NCBI GenBank assembly: GCA_002730555.1
Contig: PCAM01000005.1
Coordinates: 87,799-151,798 of the forward strand
Direction of reading: 5' to 3'
Origin: Chloroflexota bacterium
GTDB lineage: Bacteria > Chloroflexota > Dehalococcoidia > Lucifugimonadales > Lucifugimonadaceae
DNA length: 64,000 bases
Under the pieces are notes generated by a model, which searched no databases, was not told where the DNA came from, and worked only from the letters and a program-made list of their open reading frames with translations. A program made the position numbers and the translations under genes. This document shows positions 17,059-25,601 of the stretch, in pieces. Each line of letters opens with the position of its first letter. Positions within the stretch are counted from its first letter, which is position 1.

Positions 17059-17238
17059 ATGAGCCTCCCTGGAATGGAGGTGCTCGGGTTGGTTCGATAC
17101 GGCGCTGAAATGAAGAGGATTGAAGTCGAAGTATTAGAACTTGATCGGCAACTGGCAGCGATCGAATCAACGCAAGCCCGGAGTATTGCCGTGGCAGAAG
17201 TCTTGCAGCGGATGGGAATTGCGACACTGCCATCCTGA
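17059..17238 (+). CDS. Possible small helical protein, unknown
   Basis: A 59-codon frame from ATG with a heptad-like charged helix (EMKRIEVEVLELDRQLAAIESTQ) that looks more protein-like than random. There is no clear ribosome site. It ends inside the dispersed repeat at 17236. The wider gap 16746-17429 otherwise holds only that repeat and the upstream region of the fusion gene. Could equally be a remnant. Confidence 0.25.
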   Translation: MSLPGMEVLGLVRYGAEMKRIEVEVLELDRQLAAIESTQARSIAVAEVLQRMGIATLPS

Positions 17239-17250
17239 GGCTCTCGAAGG
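17236..17250. repeat. Dispersed repeat, copy B
   Basis: TGAGGCTCTCGAAGG, inverted relative to the copy at 13825-13842 and in the same orientation as the copy at 53919-53933. Confidence 0.55.
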
Positions 17251-17429
17251 ACCGGATCGCGGGGGAACGCCTGTCGGTTACGGGGTGAGGAGTGTATTGC
17301 ACACGAATTACTGGTCCCGAATGGGCGGATCTTCTCTGGGAGTGCATCACGAGCCGGTTGGAGGGTTGGCCAGGAGATTCCTCGCGTGCGAGCTTCGGAA
17401 TGACACAACGGCCCTTGCTGAGGAGCCGG

Positions 17430-18287
17430 CTATAGCTCTACCGATCCTGGCCCATTTCCGAAGGCGTAGTAATCGTGTTCGACCCTGTCCGGGAGGACTT
17501 TGACGACTCTGTAGCCGGACGGATCGTCGCCCAGCGGGTAGCCGACCGCTCCCGTCGCAACGACCTGCATATCGCCGTACGAGGAATAGTTGTTGCGGTG
17601 CCAGTGACCGGCGAACACGGCCTTCGCATCGGCATCTCTCAGAAGTCGCAGCAACACTTCACGGCGTTCGAGCGGCCAGTTCCAGTAATCGGTCGGCTCG
17701 TCAGGCGTTTTCAGGAATGCCGGGTGGTGCGAGAAGACGATGATCGGGCCGCCTCGTGATACCGCCGCCGCCAGTTCAGTCCTTACGAATTCAAGCTGTG
17801 CCTCCCACTCACCCGGCACCGGCGATGGGTTGTCGATCGTGATGCTGTCCAGCACCAGGAACGAAGCGCCGCTGTGCTGGAATGCGAAGTAATCAGGTCC
17901 AAACGCTCCACGGTAGGTCCGCAGGCTTTCCGGCGTGGCACTCACGGTATCGGCCCCGACATCGTGGTTACCGGGAACCCAGTGGATCGGGATTTCGGAA
18001 TCAAGCCCGCCCGCTATGCGTAGCACCTCGGCCCGCTCGGTTTCCGAATCTGGGTCGTTCACCATGTCACCGCAAACGACCACAAACGCCGACTTCAATC
18101 TGTTCGCTTCGGAAATCGCCTCCGTGAATAGCCGGCTCTCATCCTCGAACCCCTGTACGGGTGGCGCTTTCCGGACCTTACTGCCTTTGAACAGTTGTGC
18201 CTCGATCACCTCGTCCGTGACGCCGCCCCATCGGGCGAACATACCGAACTGCGGGTCTGCGAGCTGGATGAAAAAGAATGGGTCCAT
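17430..18287 (-). CDS. CPPED1-like metallophosphoesterase, third of a tandem set
   Basis: A 285-residue calcineurin-fold enzyme beginning MDPFFFIQLADPQFGMFARW. The first metal motif is DPQFG, as in the eukaryotic CPPED1 group, rather than D-x-H. The other motifs are VVCGDMVND, WVPGNHDVG, FSHHPAF and FAGHWHRNN. No signal peptide. It is the last of three consecutive paralogues (with 18355-19239 and 19232-20161) behind an HpaI-type aldolase gene, separated from its neighbour by 67 bp. CPPED1 proteins act as phosphoprotein or small phosphoester phosphatases; the substrate here is unknown. Confidence 0.82.
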   Translation of the reverse strand: MDPFFFIQLADPQFGMFARWGGVTDEVIEAQLFKGSKVRKAPPVQGFEDESRLFTEAISEANRLKSAFVVVCGDMVNDPDSETERAEVLRIAGGLDSEIPIHWVPGNHDVGADTVSATPESLRTYRGAFGPDYFAFQHSGASFLVLDSITIDNPSPVPGEWEAQLEFVRTELAAAVSRGGPIIVFSHHPAFLKTPDEPTDYWNWPLERREVLLRLLRDADAKAVFAGHWHRNNYSSYGDMQVVATGAVGYPLGDDPSGYRVVKVLPDRVEHDYYAFGNGPGSVEL

Positions 18288-18354
18288 TTAAAGATCCTCG
18301 TCTAGCGGTGTAGGGCGGTGACCTCGAGTGCAGCGGACACGTGGCCGAGGATGT

Positions 18355-19239
18355 TCACGGCGTGTTTATCGACGCGGGCATTTCGTCCATCGCATACCAG
18401 TCGTGCTTCAGGCCGGATCCCTCCACCTGCACAACGCGGTAACCCGAAGGGTCGTTCCCGAACGGGTAGCCGACGGAGCCGGAGGCGATCATCTCCATGT
18501 CTCCACCAAACGCATAGTTGTTCCTGTGCCAGTGGCCAGCGAACACGGCATCGACACCGTACTCGCCAAGTAGTTCCAGGACGGGGCGGCGACGCTCGAT
18601 TGGAATGGTCAAGTGCGCCTCTTCGGGCTTGTCTTCGTCCTGGTTTTCAAGGAAGAACGGGTGGTGTGTAAACAGGATGATGTGACTGCTCTGGCTTAAA
18701 CGAGCGGCGCGTAGTTCGGATTCAAGAAAAGCCATCTGGGTTTCCAGCTCGCCCGGCACTTCTTCCGGGTGTTGCGTGATGGCCGTATTGAGCACGATGA
18801 AGCTGGCGTCGCCGTGCTGGAACGCGTAGTTGTCCGGCCCGAACCTGGAACGATACCGCGCAAGGCTTTCGTCGGTCGGAACCTCGTGCCGCGCATCGGC
18901 GCCGACATCGTGATTGCCGGGCACCCAGTGGAGGTCGATGCCGTCATCCAGAAGCGCGCCGATTCGCAGAGCCTCCTCGGCCTGGGCGTCGTCGTCCCAC
19001 TGGTCGACGATGTCCCCGCAAACGACAACGAAGGCCGGTCGGATAACGTTCGCCGTGCTGATGGCCGCCGAAAACAGTCGGATTTCATCCGCCAGCCCGG
19101 TGATTTTTGGAGCGGGTTGGGCGTTAAGGCCGCGCGCCCGAAACGCGGCGATCTGCTCCTCAGACAGTCCACTGAGACGGGCGAAAAGTCCAAATTGTGG
19201 GTCGGCGAGCTGGATGAACGACAGGGCGTTTTCAGCCAC
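18355..19239 (-). CDS. CPPED1-like metallophosphoesterase, second of a tandem set
   Basis: A 294-residue paralogue of its neighbours: FIQLADPQFGLFARLSGL, VVCGDIVDQWDDD, WVPGNHDVGAD, FTHHPFF and FAGHWHRNNYAFGGDME. Its start overlaps the stop of the preceding phosphoesterase gene by 8 bp, so translation is probably coupled. The core between GNHD and the C-terminal GYPFGNDPSGYRVVQV is strongly shared among the three copies. The loop before the GD motif differs, which suggests altered substrates rather than simple gene dosage. Confidence 0.82.
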   Translation of the reverse strand: MAENALSFIQLADPQFGLFARLSGLSEEQIAAFRARGLNAQPAPKITGLADEIRLFSAAISTANVIRPAFVVVCGDIVDQWDDDAQAEEALRIGALLDDGIDLHWVPGNHDVGADARHEVPTDESLARYRSRFGPDNYAFQHGDASFIVLNTAITQHPEEVPGELETQMAFLESELRAARLSQSSHIILFTHHPFFLENQDEDKPEEAHLTIPIERRRPVLELLGEYGVDAVFAGHWHRNNYAFGGDMEMIASGSVGYPFGNDPSGYRVVQVEGSGLKHDWYAMDEMPASINTP

Positions 19240-20161
19240 CCGACGTGTCCATGAACGGTGCCTCGTACGTCAGCCGAGACCAACTGTGATCGATGCCGTC
19301 AGGCGTCACGTGGACTTCCCGAAAGCCGGAGCCGTCAATGCTCACCGGGTAACCAACCGGTCCGGAGGTGACCATCTGCATCGGTCCATCGCTGGCGTAG
19401 ACGTTGCCGTGCAGATGTCCTGCGAACACGGCGTCGGCCCCGTACCGGCGAAGCAGGTCCAGGATTGGCCGGCGGCGTTCGATCGGGACCGCTGTCCTGT
19501 TAAACAGCGGTGTGTCCTCTTCAGGGTCATGGACGAACAGCGGTATGTGAGTGAACAGAACGATGTGTGCGCTTCCACCGCGTCTCGCTTCTTCAAGCTC
19601 GTGCCCGAGGAACTCGAGTTGAGACTTCCACTCATCCGGCACCTCCTGTGGCGCCTGCATGATTGACGAGTTGAGGACGATGAAACTCGTATCGCCTTGC
19701 TGGAACGCGTAGTTGTCGGGTCCGAACCGGGTCCGGTAGCGCTCCAGCGTATCGGCGGTGGGTATGGTGTGGTTTTCGTCGGCCCCGACATCATGATTTC
19801 CGGCAACCCAATGCAGATCGATGCCGTCGTCCAGTAGCCGGCCGATCCGACGCGCCTCATCCGCCTGGGGATCGCTGTCCCAGTGGTAAACGATGTCTCC
19901 GCACACGACCACAAAAGCGGGGCGTAACTGATTCGCCATCTGGATGGCTTCAGTAAAAAGGTTGGTTTCCGGCGCAAACCCGGAAATCGGGCGTACCGGC
20001 CTTACGCCGACCCTGTCAATTCCATGTATGTCTGCCATCCTTTCTCTCATGGCGGTGAACCGTTCAGGGCTGCGTTCGCTGATCTCAGCAAACATGCCGA
20101 GCTGTGGATCGGCGAGTTGCATGAAGGTAATTTCGCCGGGTCCGGTCGTACCCTCGGTCAT
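19232..20161 (-). CDS. CPPED1-like metallophosphoesterase, first of a tandem set
   Basis: 309 residues from the ATG in ATGA, which overlaps the TGA of the HpaI-type aldolase gene; this implies translational coupling. Motifs are FMQLADPQLGMFAEISE, VVCGDIVYHWDSDPQ, WVAGNHDVGAD, FTHIPLF and FAGHLHGNVYAS. Note THIP and GHLHGN in place of SHHP and GHWHRN in the other two, so the active-site rim has diverged. A long insert (residues 25-65) before the first helix is unique to this copy. Confidence 0.82.
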   Translation of the reverse strand: MTEGTTGPGEITFMQLADPQLGMFAEISERSPERFTAMRERMADIHGIDRVGVRPVRPISGFAPETNLFTEAIQMANQLRPAFVVVCGDIVYHWDSDPQADEARRIGRLLDDGIDLHWVAGNHDVGADENHTIPTADTLERYRTRFGPDNYAFQQGDTSFIVLNSSIMQAPQEVPDEWKSQLEFLGHELEEARRGGSAHIVLFTHIPLFVHDPEEDTPLFNRTAVPIERRRPILDLLRRYGADAVFAGHLHGNVYASDGPMQMVTSGPVGYPVSIDGSGFREVHVTPDGIDHSWSRLTYEAPFMDTSGG

Positions 20162-20910
20162 GATCCGCTCATCTTTCCTAAGAACGCCGTTGCGCCCGCC
20201 GCAAGCCAGGGCTGCCAGGCGAGGCCGACGCACTTCACGCCCCGGGCGATGTAGCTCTCCACGGTGTCGTCGTTGACCAGCGTGCCGGCGGTTCGGCCGG
20301 AGTCGATTATGGTGCCAAGGCCGTCTTCGACTGCTTGCAGTACTTCCGGGTGTGATATGTCGCCAGTGTGGCCCATGCTCTGTGCGAGGTCCCCGGGCGC
20401 TACGTAGAACACGTCGATCCCGTCAGCCTTGACGATTTCCTTCATGTTGCGGATGGCGATGATGTCCTCAAGAAGGATCGTGACGAGCGTGTTCTCGTTG
20501 GCCTTCCGGTGGTAATCGCTGATCCCGAGCGCCCGGCGTCCGCCAAACGCCCCCCGGTTGCCCAGCGGACCGTAGTGGGAAGACCGCGCCACGCTCTCCG
20601 CTTCTTCCCGCGTGTTCACGTGCGGCACCATGATCCCGTTTGCGCCGCGGTCCAGCGCGCGCGTGATGAGGGCCGGGTCGTTGCGGTGTACCCGGACGAC
20701 CGAGGCCATGTCCCACAGATCGCACGCGCGTGAGATATCGCCGATTACGTCCCATGAAATCGGCCCGTGCTCACCTTCGGCGAGGATCGAATCGAACCCC
20801 AGGTTGCCGAAGATCTCGGCTGTATCGCCGTCGTTCACGCCGTTGACGATAGATATGACACCCCCGGCCTGGAGCTTCTGTTTAGCTTTATTTATGCGGT
20901 ATTCGGCCAA
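20158..20910 (-). CDS. HpcH/HpaI-family aldolase
   Basis: 250 residues from a TTG with GGAG 8 nt upstream. The frame stays open upstream but that part does not look coding. It is a class II pyruvate aldolase: the metal and pyruvate site residues lie in FDSILAEGEHGPISWD, VRVHRNDPALITRALDRGANGIMVPHVNTREEAE and YVAPGDLAQSMG. Such enzymes cleave 4-hydroxy-2-oxo acids to pyruvate plus an aldehyde. It heads an operon with three tandem phosphoesterases, so the pathway may use a phosphorylated intermediate. That is inference. Confidence 0.85.
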   Translation of the reverse strand: MAEYRINKAKQKLQAGGVISIVNGVNDGDTAEIFGNLGFDSILAEGEHGPISWDVIGDISRACDLWDMASVVRVHRNDPALITRALDRGANGIMVPHVNTREEAESVARSSHYGPLGNRGAFGGRRALGISDYHRKANENTLVTILLEDIIAIRNMKEIVKADGIDVFYVAPGDLAQSMGHTGDISHPEVLQAVEDGLGTIIDSGRTAGTLVNDDTVESYIARGVKCVGLAWQPWLAAGATAFLGKMSGS

Positions 20911-21340
20911 GGATGACGCTCCTGTTGAAGGGCAGGTGTGACCCTGATCTATCTGGATTCGTGATGGGCTTCGATTGTTAACCCACCGCCATTTCACTCG
21001 GATCGATTTCGCCGATCCGCTGTCTCCGGTGGTGCTCCTCCGACGGGTTGAGGTTTGAGGCCGACAACCTGAGACGGATGCCGGCGAACACGACCGTTGC
21101 GACATCAATGGCGGCGAGCATGGTGCTTCTATCGTGAATCATAGGCAATATAAGCGATGCGACCGGAACCGGCACGGGGACGGTCCGCACAATGGACTGG
21201 CCGGGCGCGCATCCGTTGAGGTTATTCGAGTGGAATTGCTTTCGGAGTCCGGCGTCGGTCCGCAGGGCTTTGATTGCGGCCTGGAGTCCGCCGAATCGGC
21301 GTTGCAGGAAGTTCAGCCCGTGAAGCCGATTCGGCAGTGG
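20911..21340. other. 430 bp region with at most one small frame
   Basis: No recognisable gene, repeat or RNA. On the minus strand, 20978-21142 encodes 54 residues (MIHDRSTMLAAIDVATVVFA..., then a charged C-terminus). The composition is protein-like but there is no ribosome site or family match, so I list it separately at low confidence. Confidence 0.4.
20978..21142 (-). CDS. Possible small protein, unknown
   Basis: 54 residues: a hydrophobic N-terminal half (LAAIDVATVVFAGIRLRLS) and a charged second half (SEEHHRRQRIGEIDPSEMAVG). The sharp change from hydrophobic to charged residues looks like a real short protein. Start context is weak and no family is recognised. Confidence 0.3.
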   Translation of the reverse strand: MIHDRSTMLAAIDVATVVFAGIRLRLSASNLNPSEEHHRRQRIGEIDPSEMAVG

Positions 21341-22336
21341 TCAACCGGCAACCTGGCGTCGTTGTTGCATGGCAGACGGAACCACGATAACCGGCCGTTT
21401 CGATTGTCGGATTATGCGGTCCGTGATACTCCCGAGCCTCCACTTGGTGATGCCCGACTGTCCCTGCGCCACCATCACGATCAACGAGGAAGGAAGACTT
21501 TCCGACGCGCCGAGGATTTCAGATACTTCATCCTCGCTACCGATCGCGGTGCTGGAGGGCGGGCCGATCCTTTCGGCAACGTCGTTCATGTAACGGGTGG
21601 TGGCGCCGCGGAAATCGGCATCGATGTCTCGCCCTACGCGTTCAGCGCCTTCGCCCCAGGCCGTTTCTCTGGCGCGACCGCCAATAGCCCGGAGAAGCAG
21701 GAGCTGGGCGTCGCTGGCTTCGGCGATCTGGCTCCCCGGGCCGAGGGCTGCTTCGGCTGCGCGTGATCCATCGAGTGCGACGATGACGGTCTGGATTGCG
21801 CGGTCGGCGGCGTTAAGTGTGGGATCGGCCTGTGGTGGAGTGACCAGCACCGGGATTGGTGACGAGTGCAGCACCCGGTCCGTAACGCTGCCCAATCCCC
21901 TTCCGATGGCATATCGGCTGTGCGGGGAGAGCGCTATGAGTCCGAAATGTTTGCGTCGCGCCAGCTTGACGATATCGGTCATCGGGTCGCCTGCATGGGC
22001 CTTGTAGCTGCTCTCGATGCCGCTCGCCTGAAGCGGGGTGGCGAGGGCGGCCAGGTAAGCGCGAGCGCGTTCTACACGCCGCCGCACCTCGGTTCCGCTG
22101 GTCCGGGCGTTGGACGGATTCAGCGGAGCAGTGTCCGGCGGGGGGGTTGCAGGATCGGGCCGATCGTCCGCATTGTCCGAGTAGTAGAGCGAAGGTATCT
22201 CGCGTTTTTGCAGGTCCACGGCCGCGAAAAGATGAACGGCCGCGCGTATCGGACGGGCGAGCGAAGCCACCGTCGGCAGTACCGACGCCGCTATTCCCGC
22301 GCCATCCAGCGGTACCAGGATCCCTGAAATAGGCAA
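21341..22336 (-). CDS. Tandem universal stress protein
   Basis: 331 residues with two UspA domains. Domain 1 (about 1-165) begins ISGILVPLDGAGIAASVLP and ends with HSRYAIGRGLGSVTDRVLHSSPIPVLV. Domain 2 (about 180-325) begins QTVIVALDGSRAAEAAL and ends GQSGITKWRLGSITDRIIRQSKRPVIVVP. Both carry the G-x2-G-x9-G-S/T ATP-binding pattern, so this is probably an ATP-binding type. The role is stress survival by nucleotide-dependent binding to unknown partners. Confidence 0.85.
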   Translation of the reverse strand: MPISGILVPLDGAGIAASVLPTVASLARPIRAAVHLFAAVDLQKREIPSLYYSDNADDRPDPATPPPDTAPLNPSNARTSGTEVRRRVERARAYLAALATPLQASGIESSYKAHAGDPMTDIVKLARRKHFGLIALSPHSRYAIGRGLGSVTDRVLHSSPIPVLVTPPQADPTLNAADRAIQTVIVALDGSRAAEAALGPGSQIAEASDAQLLLLRAIGGRARETAWGEGAERVGRDIDADFRGATTRYMNDVAERIGPPSSTAIGSEDEVSEILGASESLPSSLIVMVAQGQSGITKWRLGSITDRIIRQSKRPVIVVPSAMQQRRQVAG

Positions 22337-22490
22337 GTCACTGACTCCCGGCTACTGAATACAGTGTCGCGCCAACACTGATTACGTAACTTCGGGCCGG
22401 AGGAACGGAAGAGGGTGATTACCGTTAAGGTAGGCGGCCTCGAAGCAGTCGCGCTCGAATTGGGATACCAGGCTTTTCTGGGGGTTATGG

Positions 22491-23447
22491 ATGGCAACGG
22501 TCAACTCTGTACTCGGACCGATGGATACGTCAGAGATGGCATTCACCCTCTCCCACGAGCACGTCCTTATCACCTCGGCGGGTATCCAGACTACATTTCC
22601 GGAGTTCGTTCCCAGGGACGAGACGATCGAGGAAGGCGTTCAGCTCTTCAAGGATGCTAAAGCGGGCGGCGTCGACACGATATTTGACCTGACGACGCAC
22701 GACCTTGGCCGCGACATCCGGGTCGTGGAGGCCGTGTCCCGGGGGAGTGGCGTGAACATCATCGCCGCCACCGGCACCTGGCGAGATATACCGCGCGTGT
22801 TCTGGACGGCCGAGGTCGACGAGATAGCGAACCTGTACGTGCGCGAGCTTGATGAGGGAATCGAAGGGACCGGAATCAGGCCCGGCATTATTAAAGTCGC
22901 GAACGATGTCGGCGGTGTGACCGATGAGGGCGAGATTGTTCTCCGCGCTGCGGCGCGCGCGCACCAGAAGACCGGTGCGCCGATATACACGCACACATGG
23001 GCGCCCGAACGGGTGGGGGATCAGCAGGTCAAGATTTTTGAGGATGAGGGCGTGGACCTGAACCGCGTATGCGTCGGTCACAGCAACGACACCACGGACC
23101 TCGATTACCTGAAGGGTCTCCTGGACAAAGGTGTGTGGATCGGGCTGGACCGTTATCACCCGGTTGCACGTCCGGGCGTTCCGGACTGGCGCACCCGCAC
23201 GGATACGGCGAAGGCGCTCATCGACGCGGGCTATGGCGATCGCCTGATGATGGGGCACGATGCCCAGGTTCGGCTGCGAATAGCGTCGAAAGAGGCATTT
23301 GCCGAGCGCATGAGGTTGAACCCGGACAAGTTCCTGTTCATCTCCCGCAACGCGCTGCCATACCTGAAGGAGAACGGCGGGACGGATGCCGATGTCCAGA
23401 ACATCATGGTGAATAACCCTCGCCGATATATCGAGGGCGCGTCCTGA
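22491..23447 (+). CDS. Phosphotriesterase-family metal-dependent hydrolase
   Basis: A 318-residue TIM-barrel amidohydrolase with the full binuclear set. SHEHV supplies HxH (His22, His24), GIIKVA supplies the carboxylated lysine, PIYTHTWAP and VCVGHSND supply the next two histidines, and MMGHDAQ the catalytic Asp. Bacterial members are mostly lactonases or esterases, including acyl-homoserine-lactonase types, rather than true phosphotriesterases. No signal peptide. It stands alone: USP is divergent upstream and a convergent ParB-like gene follows. Confidence 0.85.
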   Translation: MATVNSVLGPMDTSEMAFTLSHEHVLITSAGIQTTFPEFVPRDETIEEGVQLFKDAKAGGVDTIFDLTTHDLGRDIRVVEAVSRGSGVNIIAATGTWRDIPRVFWTAEVDEIANLYVRELDEGIEGTGIRPGIIKVANDVGGVTDEGEIVLRAAARAHQKTGAPIYTHTWAPERVGDQQVKIFEDEGVDLNRVCVGHSNDTTDLDYLKGLLDKGVWIGLDRYHPVARPGVPDWRTRTDTAKALIDAGYGDRLMMGHDAQVRLRIASKEAFAERMRLNPDKFLFISRNALPYLKENGGTDADVQNIMVNNPRRYIEGAS

Positions 23448-23591
23448 ATTAACGGCCGGTATCCCGGGTGGTGATTAGCGCTCAAATCAACCTTTATCTG
23501 GCGAGACGTATTCACGCCATAATCGCCCGAGCATCAAACCGGTTAAATAATCCTTCTCTATAACCGCCGTTATTAAAGATTAATCAGGAAC

Positions 23592-23629
23592 AAAAAAAGA
23601 CCCCTCCTCGGAGGCGGTGAGGAGGGGTC
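23592..23629 (-). terminator. Strong intrinsic terminator for the ParB-like gene
   Basis: A perfect 11-bp stem GACCCCTCCTC / GAGGAGGGGTC with a 9-nt loop, followed on the minus strand by seven T (A-run at 23592-23598). It lies 67 bp past the ParB-like stop. The plus-strand side has no T-run, so it serves the minus strand. Confidence 0.85.
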
Positions 23630-23695
23630 AGAGGCCTGGCGTTTCAACAGTGGGTTGGGGGGCCGAGAAACGCCGGTTGGTTATGTCTGAGCGGC

Positions 23696-24634
23696 CTACC
23701 TTCGAGAGGCTGTTCCCACCAGTACGGGCGGCATGCCGGCGCCCGGGATCTGCGCCCGGGACAGGTGGTGCAGGGCGAGTTGAACCCGGCTGTCCAGAAT
23801 GCGGAGGGTTGAAATGAGCTTCAGCCGCCGGTACTCCGGGATGGTCTGAAGAGGCAGAGAGTCGAGCTGTCCCGCGAGCTGCAGGAGCATTCCCTCCAGG
23901 TCTTTCCGCTGGTGGATCACCGGCTCCGGTGCCCTCGGCAACGGTGCGGGTTCCGGCTCAGGCGCTGGCTTGGCACCGTTAACCACCTCATCCAGAAGGT
24001 CTTCGATCGACTTGGTTGGGGATTTCTTCGCCCGTCCTACGATCCGTTCGACGTAAACCGAACTCAACTGTCCGGAGACGAATGGCCCGGCGATTTCACG
24101 CTGGCGGGCGTAATCGTCTATGTCCGCGATGCTGCGGGCTTCCTTAAAGGTGAGCTCGCCGGAATCGACCTTCTTGCCAAGCTCCGGGTCAAGGTTCCGG
24201 ATCAGGCTCTCGTAGTGGTGGATCGTCCCGGGGGTGATCGATGTCCTCCGGGCCAGCTCTTGCTGCGTGACAGAGTGCTCTTCCCTGTATTCAAGGAAAG
24301 CGCGCCCGAGCTGCATTGCCGGGATCTTTTCGTGGTGGTAGCTCTCGCCGAGTTGGAGTTCCCGGACCTCTTGCTCCTCGATGTCGATACGGAGCTGTCC
24401 GTCGAGGTCGGTCATGCCAACCCTGCGCGCCGCCATCCACAACCGTTCGCCGACCACGATGACATAGGCGGCAGCGTCCGGATTTTCGGCGCGTTCAGGG
24501 TTTGACCTGACAATGAGCTGCTGATGCAACTCCAGAGTTCGCAGGTCGTCCGAGGTGTTTGCGCTGCGTCCTTTTCGTGGGAGTTTTCGCGGCTGATCGG
24601 GATCAGGGATTATGGAGTGGATCGGTAGGAGCAT
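23696..24634 (-). CDS. Orphan ParB/RepB-like DNA-binding protein
   Basis: 312 residues from ATG with GGGAGG 6 nt upstream. The N-terminal ParB domain starts LLPIHSIIPDPDQPRK. The box normally reading GERRxRA is here GERLWMAARR, and the usual ENxQR motif is missing, so CTP binding may be lost or changed. A KorB-like helix-turn-helix follows (SVTQQELARRTSITPGTIHHYES). A Pro/Glu linker then leads to a C-terminal helical domain, likely for dimerisation. No parA is nearby. It could be a transcription regulator or an element-borne partition factor. It is divergent from the DUF5343 gene, with an inverted repeat between them. Confidence 0.75.
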   Translation of the reverse strand: MLLPIHSIIPDPDQPRKLPRKGRSANTSDDLRTLELHQQLIVRSNPERAENPDAAAYVIVVGERLWMAARRVGMTDLDGQLRIDIEEQEVRELQLGESYHHEKIPAMQLGRAFLEYREEHSVTQQELARRTSITPGTIHHYESLIRNLDPELGKKVDSGELTFKEARSIADIDDYARQREIAGPFVSGQLSSVYVERIVGRAKKSPTKSIEDLLDEVVNGAKPAPEPEPAPLPRAPEPVIHQRKDLEGMLLQLAGQLDSLPLQTIPEYRRLKLISTLRILDSRVQLALHHLSRAQIPGAGMPPVLVGTASRR

Positions 24635-24720
24635 GCCAGCCTCCCGCTTTTGATGAGGGGTCTGCCGGGGATCCTCCACACGATTGAGGCGGGGAAGGCC
24701 GACCGACCGGTTTGGAGACT

Positions 24721-24763
24721 ATTCTGGACGGTCGAAGAAGCAGTTTCCAAAACTGTCCAGAAT
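24721..24763. promoter_or_regulatory. Inverted repeat between ParB-like and DUF5343 genes (candidate operator)
   Basis: ATTCTGGAC at 24721-24729 and GTCCAGAAT at 24755-24763 are perfect 9-bp inverted arms 25 bp apart. The repeat sits in the divergent promoter region, 87 bp upstream of the ParB-like start. Placement suggests autoregulation by the ParB-like protein; this is inference. Confidence 0.45.
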
Positions 24764-24789
24764 GAAAACGGGCACATTCCGAATATGCA

Positions 24790-24818
24790 TTGACTTTGGA
24801 ATTGAGTTGGGATAGTTT
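24790..24818 (+). promoter_or_regulatory. Sigma-70-type promoter for the DUF5343 gene
   Basis: TTGACT at 24790-24795 and TAGTTT at 24813-24818, with a 17-bp spacer. The predicted transcript would start about 6 nt before the TTG at 24831, so either the leader is extremely short or translation begins at a later GTG (24854 or 24863). Confidence 0.45.
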
Positions 24819-24830
24819 GGAGTTCTACGA

Positions 24831-25601
24831 TTGAACACTTCTCAATTTCCCATCGTGACCAACGTGCCAACTCTTACCCCCACGATACCCCCATATGTCC
24901 CGTATCGAACATTCCGGAATTTTTTGGAATTCCTGAAAGAGGGCGTGCCAGCGCGCATCGATAGAAGCGTCTGGGGCCAGCGTGCGTCCGGTAGCACGGG
25001 TATCCAACTGATGACGGCGCTCCGAGTGCTGGATCTGGTGGACGACGATGGGCGACCGACGGAAAACCTGGAGCACCTGGCCGGGCTGGAGGGCGATGAA
25101 CGCCGCGCCGCATTAACGGCCCTGTTGCGTCTTCACTATCAACCGGTGTTCGCTTTGGATCTTCTGCGGGCGACGCGAGCGCAGTTCAGGGAGGCGTTCA
25201 GAAGTTTTGGCGCCAAGGAAGGCGTGCTTGCCAAGTGTGAGGCGTTTTTCATTCAGGCGGCGCAGGACGCTGGCATAGAGCTTTCGACCTACGTCCTGGC
25301 CGGACGGCATGTTTCGCGGCGGTCGTCCGGCGCGTCCAGCCGGACGCGACAGCAACCGGCGGAACGTCCGGCCACCCCACCCCCGGCTCCGACGGTCGCT
25401 CCGCCCGCTCAGTCGGTGGGTGTTTCGATCGCCGAGATGGTGTTGCAGAAGTACCCGGACTTTGACAAGAACTGGGATTCCGAGACCCAGCAAAAGTGGT
25501 TCGACGGCATGACGAAGCTAGCGGAGTACCTCGGCCAGAGCGGGAATGACCAGGCTTCCGGTGGAACCGGCGAACCCGGGGCCGGGCAGGGCTCGGGTTA
25601 G
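24831..25601 (+). CDS. DUF5343-containing protein
   Basis: Up to 256 residues. Residues 15-150 match the DUF5343 pattern (PPYVPYRTFRNFLEFLKEG, IDRSVWGQRASGSTGIQLMTALRVLDLVDDDGRPT), a probably winged-helix-like all-alpha module of unknown function. A Pro/Ala/Arg-rich linker follows, then a short C-terminal helix region (SIAEMVLQKYPDFDKNWDSETQQKWFDGMTKLAEYL) and a Gly/Ser tail. The start is uncertain among TTG 24831 and GTG 24854 or 24863. It overlaps the stop of the convergent histidine phosphatase gene by 4 bp. Divergent pairing with an orphan ParB suggests a shared role. Confidence 0.75.
   Translation: MNTSQFPIVTNVPTLTPTIPPYVPYRTFRNFLEFLKEGVPARIDRSVWGQRASGSTGIQLMTALRVLDLVDDDGRPTENLEHLAGLEGDERRAALTALLRLHYQPVFALDLLRATRAQFREAFRSFGAKEGVLAKCEAFFIQAAQDAGIELSTYVLAGRHVSRRSSGASSRTRQQPAERPATPPPAPTVAPPAQSVGVSIAEMVLQKYPDFDKNWDSETQQKWFDGMTKLAEYLGQSGNDQASGGTGEPGAGQGSG

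Noticed and set aside
24911-24929. ATTCC...GGAAT inverted word inside the DUF5343 gene as a ParB site
   Set aside because: It is explained by Phe/Leu codons in a conserved protein segment and differs from the upstream inverted repeat.
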